NCBI GenBank assembly: GCA_036785705.1
Contig: JAWUZG010000056.1
Span: 14,702,001-14,766,000, forward strand
Source: Acanthornis magna
Taxonomy: Eukaryota; Chordata; Aves; Passeriformes; Acanthizidae
Reading direction: 5' to 3'
Length of the DNA: 64,000 bases
Below, one piece after another: positions 62,352-64,000 of this stretch; positions within the stretch are counted from its first letter, which is position 1, and every line of letters begins with the position of its first letter. The position numbers and the translations under genes are program-made. The notes under the pieces are model-generated. The model searched no databases and had not been told where the DNA came from. It saw nothing but the letters and a program-made list of their open reading frames with translations.

Positions 62352-62477
62352 ACAAATAAACAATCATAATAATAATTCATAATAATCGTAATAATAACGA
62401 TAATAAGAATTTTTTTATAAAACCAAAAAAAAAAAAAAAAAAAAAGAAAGAGCGAGGAGGAGGAAAAAAAAAAAAAA
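62351..62477. repeat. AAT-rich island and two poly-A tracts inside the GC-rich leader
   Basis: Irregular AATAAT units at 62,354-62,408, then 21 A at 62,425-62,445 and 12-14 A near 62,465-62,477. The abrupt switch from about 80% GC to nearly pure A/T is striking. On the minus strand it accounts for part of a long false open frame. Confidence 0.85.
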
Positions 62478-62674
62478 GCCAACAGCCCCCCCACACCCCC
62501 GAGCCCAAAAGAGGGAGCGAGAGAGAGCAAGAGCGCAGCGGCCGGGCGGAGCGGCGGAGAGGAAGAATTAAAGCGAGCGAAGGAGGGAGGAGAGACAGAG
62601 CAGAGAGAGAGAGAGAGGAGGAAAGAGGAGGAGGAGGAAAAAAAAAGCCCACAAAAACAAAGCGATCGCAGTTG

Positions 62675-62782
62675 ATGTTGCTGCTGCAAGCTGGACTTCC
62701 AAAAACTACGGCGAGACCGACCGCTCTCCGCGCCGAGAAGAGTCTCCTCCGCTGTGCGTGTTTTTTTCCGCTGTGTGTGTAA
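62675..62782 (+). promoter_or_regulatory. Upstream ORF 3 (35 codons)
   Basis: ATG TTG CTG CTG CAA ... TAA. The peptide begins MLLLQAGLPKTTARP and ends in CFFPLCV. It is out of frame with the main CDS and closes 518 bases before it, which leaves room for re-initiation. The context at -3 is T, which is weak. Confidence 0.45.
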
Positions 62783-62811
62783 TCTTTAACCTTTTATTCA
62801 TTCTTATTTTG

Positions 62812-62908
62812 ATGGCTTTCCTGAATGGCTGACTGCGAGCTTCCCTGGACCTGGCCCCCAGACACCCGCCTCTCCTCCTTCAACTACTCTGCTGCAGATC
62901 AGCTCTAA
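62812..62908 (+). promoter_or_regulatory. Overlapping upstream ORFs 4 (6 codons) and 5 (27 codons)
   Basis: ORF 4 at 62,812-62,832 reads MAFLNG. ORF 5 starts inside it at 62,825, begins MADCELPWTWPPDTRLS and ends at TAA 62,906-62,908. They overlap in different frames, so a ribosome uses one or the other. ORF 5 has no repeats and uses diverse residues, unlike the repeat-coded frames, so it is the most plausible one to test for conservation. Confidence 0.45.
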
Positions 62909-62936
62909 GAGAGAGAGAGGGAGATCTTTGAAGAGA

Positions 62937-62985
62937 TTTTTTTTTTTTTTCTCCTCTCTCTCTCTCTCTCTCTCCCCCTCTCTCC
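62937..62985. repeat. Poly-T then (CT)n tract in the leader
   Basis: Fourteen T followed by about 35 bases of CT/CCCC. It is a pyrimidine tract about 320 bases before the main ATG. A polypyrimidine tract could resemble a splice acceptor, but no convincing AG with branch point was chosen here. Confidence 0.88.
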
Positions 62986-63158
62986 CCCACCCCCACCACC
63001 CCTTTACTTTGCTCTCCTGGAGCCCAGACAATCGACTCGCACCTCGCCCCCCCGCACACACACCTCCATCGCCCCGTGCTTCTGCACCTTCGCCGGTACC
63101 GGGAGATCCCCCCCAACCCCGACCCTCCTGGAAAAAAAAAAAAAGGCAAAACAACAAA

Positions 63159-63193
63159 AGAGAGAGGGGGAAAGAGAGAGAGAGAGAGAGGGG
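63159..63193. repeat. (GA)n polypurine tract in the leader
   Basis: GA steps with GGGGGAAA interruption, about 110 bases upstream of the main ATG. It is complementary to the (CT)n at 62,951-62,985, so the two could pair in the leader RNA into a long stem. Confidence 0.85.
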
Positions 63194-63300
63194 AGGACAA
63201 AAAAATAAAAAGACTGCTGCAAAGCTGATCTGAAAAGCAAAGCAAACAAACTTTGAAAATAAAGGGGGAACAGGAAGTTTGGCAACGGTGTCCAATAGAT

Positions 63301-63730
63301 ATGGCAATGGTAGTCGGTGCGTGGCGAGACCCCCAGGACGATGTGCCCGGAGCTCAGGGAACGCAGCCTTCGCAAGCCCCGCCGGTGCAGGGACCCCCGG
63401 CCGGGGCCCCGCACACCCCACAGACCCCGGGGCCCGGGGGCCCTCCCAGTACGCCAGCCCAGACCAACCCGCCGAGCCAGCAGAACCAAGGAGACAAGCA
63501 GCAGCAGCAGCAGCACATTGAATGTGTGGTTTGTGGGGACAAGTCTAGTGGCAAACATTATGGCCAGTTTACCTGCGAGGGTTGCAAGAGTTTCTTCAAG
63601 CGGAGTGTAAGGAGGAATCTCAGCTACACTTGTCGTGCCAACAGGAACTGTCCCATTGACCAGCACCACCGCAATCAGTGTCAGTACTGCCGCCTCAAAA
63701 AATGCCTCAAAGTTGGCATGAGACGGGAAG
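63301..63730 (+). CDS. NR2F2: NR2F2 (COUP-TFII) first coding exon, partial CDS
   Basis: Orphan nuclear receptor, a nuclear transcription factor that binds AGGTCA direct repeats as a dimer and mostly represses. It directs vein identity, heart, limb and nerve development. The exon encodes 143 residues plus one base of a split codon. Residues 1-74 are a Pro/Gln-rich N-terminal region ending in five glutamines. The DNA-binding domain spans about 75-140 with zinc cysteines C75, C78, C92, C95 and C111, C117, C127, C130. The P-box CEGCKS is at 92-97. The ATG at 63,301 has G at -3 and +4 and an in-frame TGA at 63,226-63,228 upstream. A second in-frame ATG (codon 3) is close behind. The exon ends in GAA-G|GTATTG, phase 1, the known first junction of this family. 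[11 protein letters not shown], with serine at residue 108, is what I recall of NR2F2, whereas NR2F1 has NLTYTC. The N-terminal linker is shorter and less glycine-rich than I recall for mammals. The ligand-binding domain lies in later exons outside the window. Confidence 0.96.
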
Positions 63731-64000
63731 GTATTGGGATTTCATTTGTTTTGCAATTTTTTTTTCACTCGCTGCGTTTTGGGGTTTGTTTGGTTTTTCT
63801 TTTTTTATTATTTTTAAATAATATATATAATTACTCTTAGTATTTTTAACCTCCCTCTCCAAACCCCAAACCCAACCAGAGCCTTTCCTCCCCCCCACCC
63901 ACCCCCCTCGAATAAACCAGCCAGAAACTTTCTCGTAATGAAAGAAAGCGGTGTTGGGGAGGGTGGGCAAGGAGGCAGGGGCTCTCGCATGCTTTCTCCT
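63731..64000 (+). other. NR2F2: NR2F2 intron 1, 5' part
   Basis: Begins GTATTGGG at a donor following GGGAAG. The frame running on through the donor stops at TAG 63,838-63,840, giving 52 further codons of T-rich nonsense sequence that fits intron. The rest is T-rich then C-rich single-copy DNA without other features. Confidence 0.9.

Larger units (their letters stand above)
61616..63300 (+). other. NR2F2: Predicted 5' untranslated leader of NR2F2 main transcript
   Basis: About 1.7 kb from the predicted start to the main ATG, apparently without an intron. It is highly repetitive in composition: a (TCC)n tract, (GGC/GGA)n, (GAG)n, an AAT-rich island, poly-A, (GA)n and (CT)n. Five upstream ATG frames are visible, all closing before the main ATG. 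The long, structured leader suggests controlled translation. The exact start is not proved. An unseen intron or an internal start nearer the ATG would shorten it. Confidence 0.6.

Noticed and set aside
61586..62689. 367-codon open frame on the minus strand
   Set aside because: It runs through (GGC)n, (TCC)n and poly-A tracts, giving Arg, Ser, Glu and Phe runs. It exists because GC-rich repeats lack stop codons and lies antisense to the NR2F2 leader.
63253..63300. N-terminal extension of NR2F2 from a TTG at 63,253
   Set aside because: TTG is not a normal vertebrate start. The ATG at 63,301 has a good Kozak context and gives the known MAMVV start.
1..64000. tRNA, rRNA, snRNA genes, CRISPR arrays, bacterial operons or insertion sequences
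   Set aside because: I looked for cloverleaf-type and spacer-repeat patterns and saw none. The sequence is vertebrate, so bacterial features do not apply.

Overview
The window is vertebrate nuclear DNA, most likely avian. Transposon density is very low, and the only interspersed repeats I can name are short, old CR1 LINE 3' ends of the type common in birds. CR1 also occurs in turtles and crocodilians, so 'bird' is an inference. Almost all of the window (about 1-56,800) is a gene desert. It shows no credible protein-coding exon, and the many short open frames read like chance. Its right end is the 5' end of NR2F2 (COUP-TFII), an orphan nuclear receptor, on the + strand.

Layout. 1-51,400 is AT-rich intergenic DNA with four recognisable CR1 fragments (about 2,300-2,495 minus; 13,104-13,245 plus; 24,700-25,119 plus; 29,551-29,603 minus). 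It also has poly-A/T tracts, an AT microsatellite at 8,564-8,648, several perfect inverted repeats (including a 22-bp palindrome at 27,715-27,736) and a few blocks that look like conserved non-coding elements. From 51,400 to 56,800 GC content and CpG frequency rise in patches.

57,749-57,791 is the coding part of the alternative first exon of NR2F2. It reads MQAIWDLEQGKYGF and ends in a GT splice donor in phase 1. This is the start of the short isoform that lacks the DNA-binding domain. A strong CTCF-like motif lies at about 58,851-58,865, between the two NR2F2 promoters. A large CpG island covers about 60,590-62,330. Inside it is a compact promoter: CCAAT box, GC box, and a CCTTATAAGG element that is both a TATA box and a perfect CArG (SRF) box. 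Just downstream are a 14-bp YY1/RFX-like palindrome and a DR1 nuclear-receptor site. A long 5' leader with several upstream open frames follows. The main first coding exon is 63,301-63,730 and carries the whole two-zinc-finger DNA-binding domain. It ends at a phase-1 donor, and intron 1 runs off the window.

Both first exons end in the same reading phase, so each can splice to the same downstream exon 2. One promoter yields a full receptor. The other yields a protein with the ligand-binding domain and no DNA-binding domain. The desert upstream probably holds distal regulatory elements for this developmental gene; that is inference from the class of locus. I found no clearly new gene system. 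The most interesting features are the two-promoter arrangement and the dense, possibly self-regulatory core promoter.
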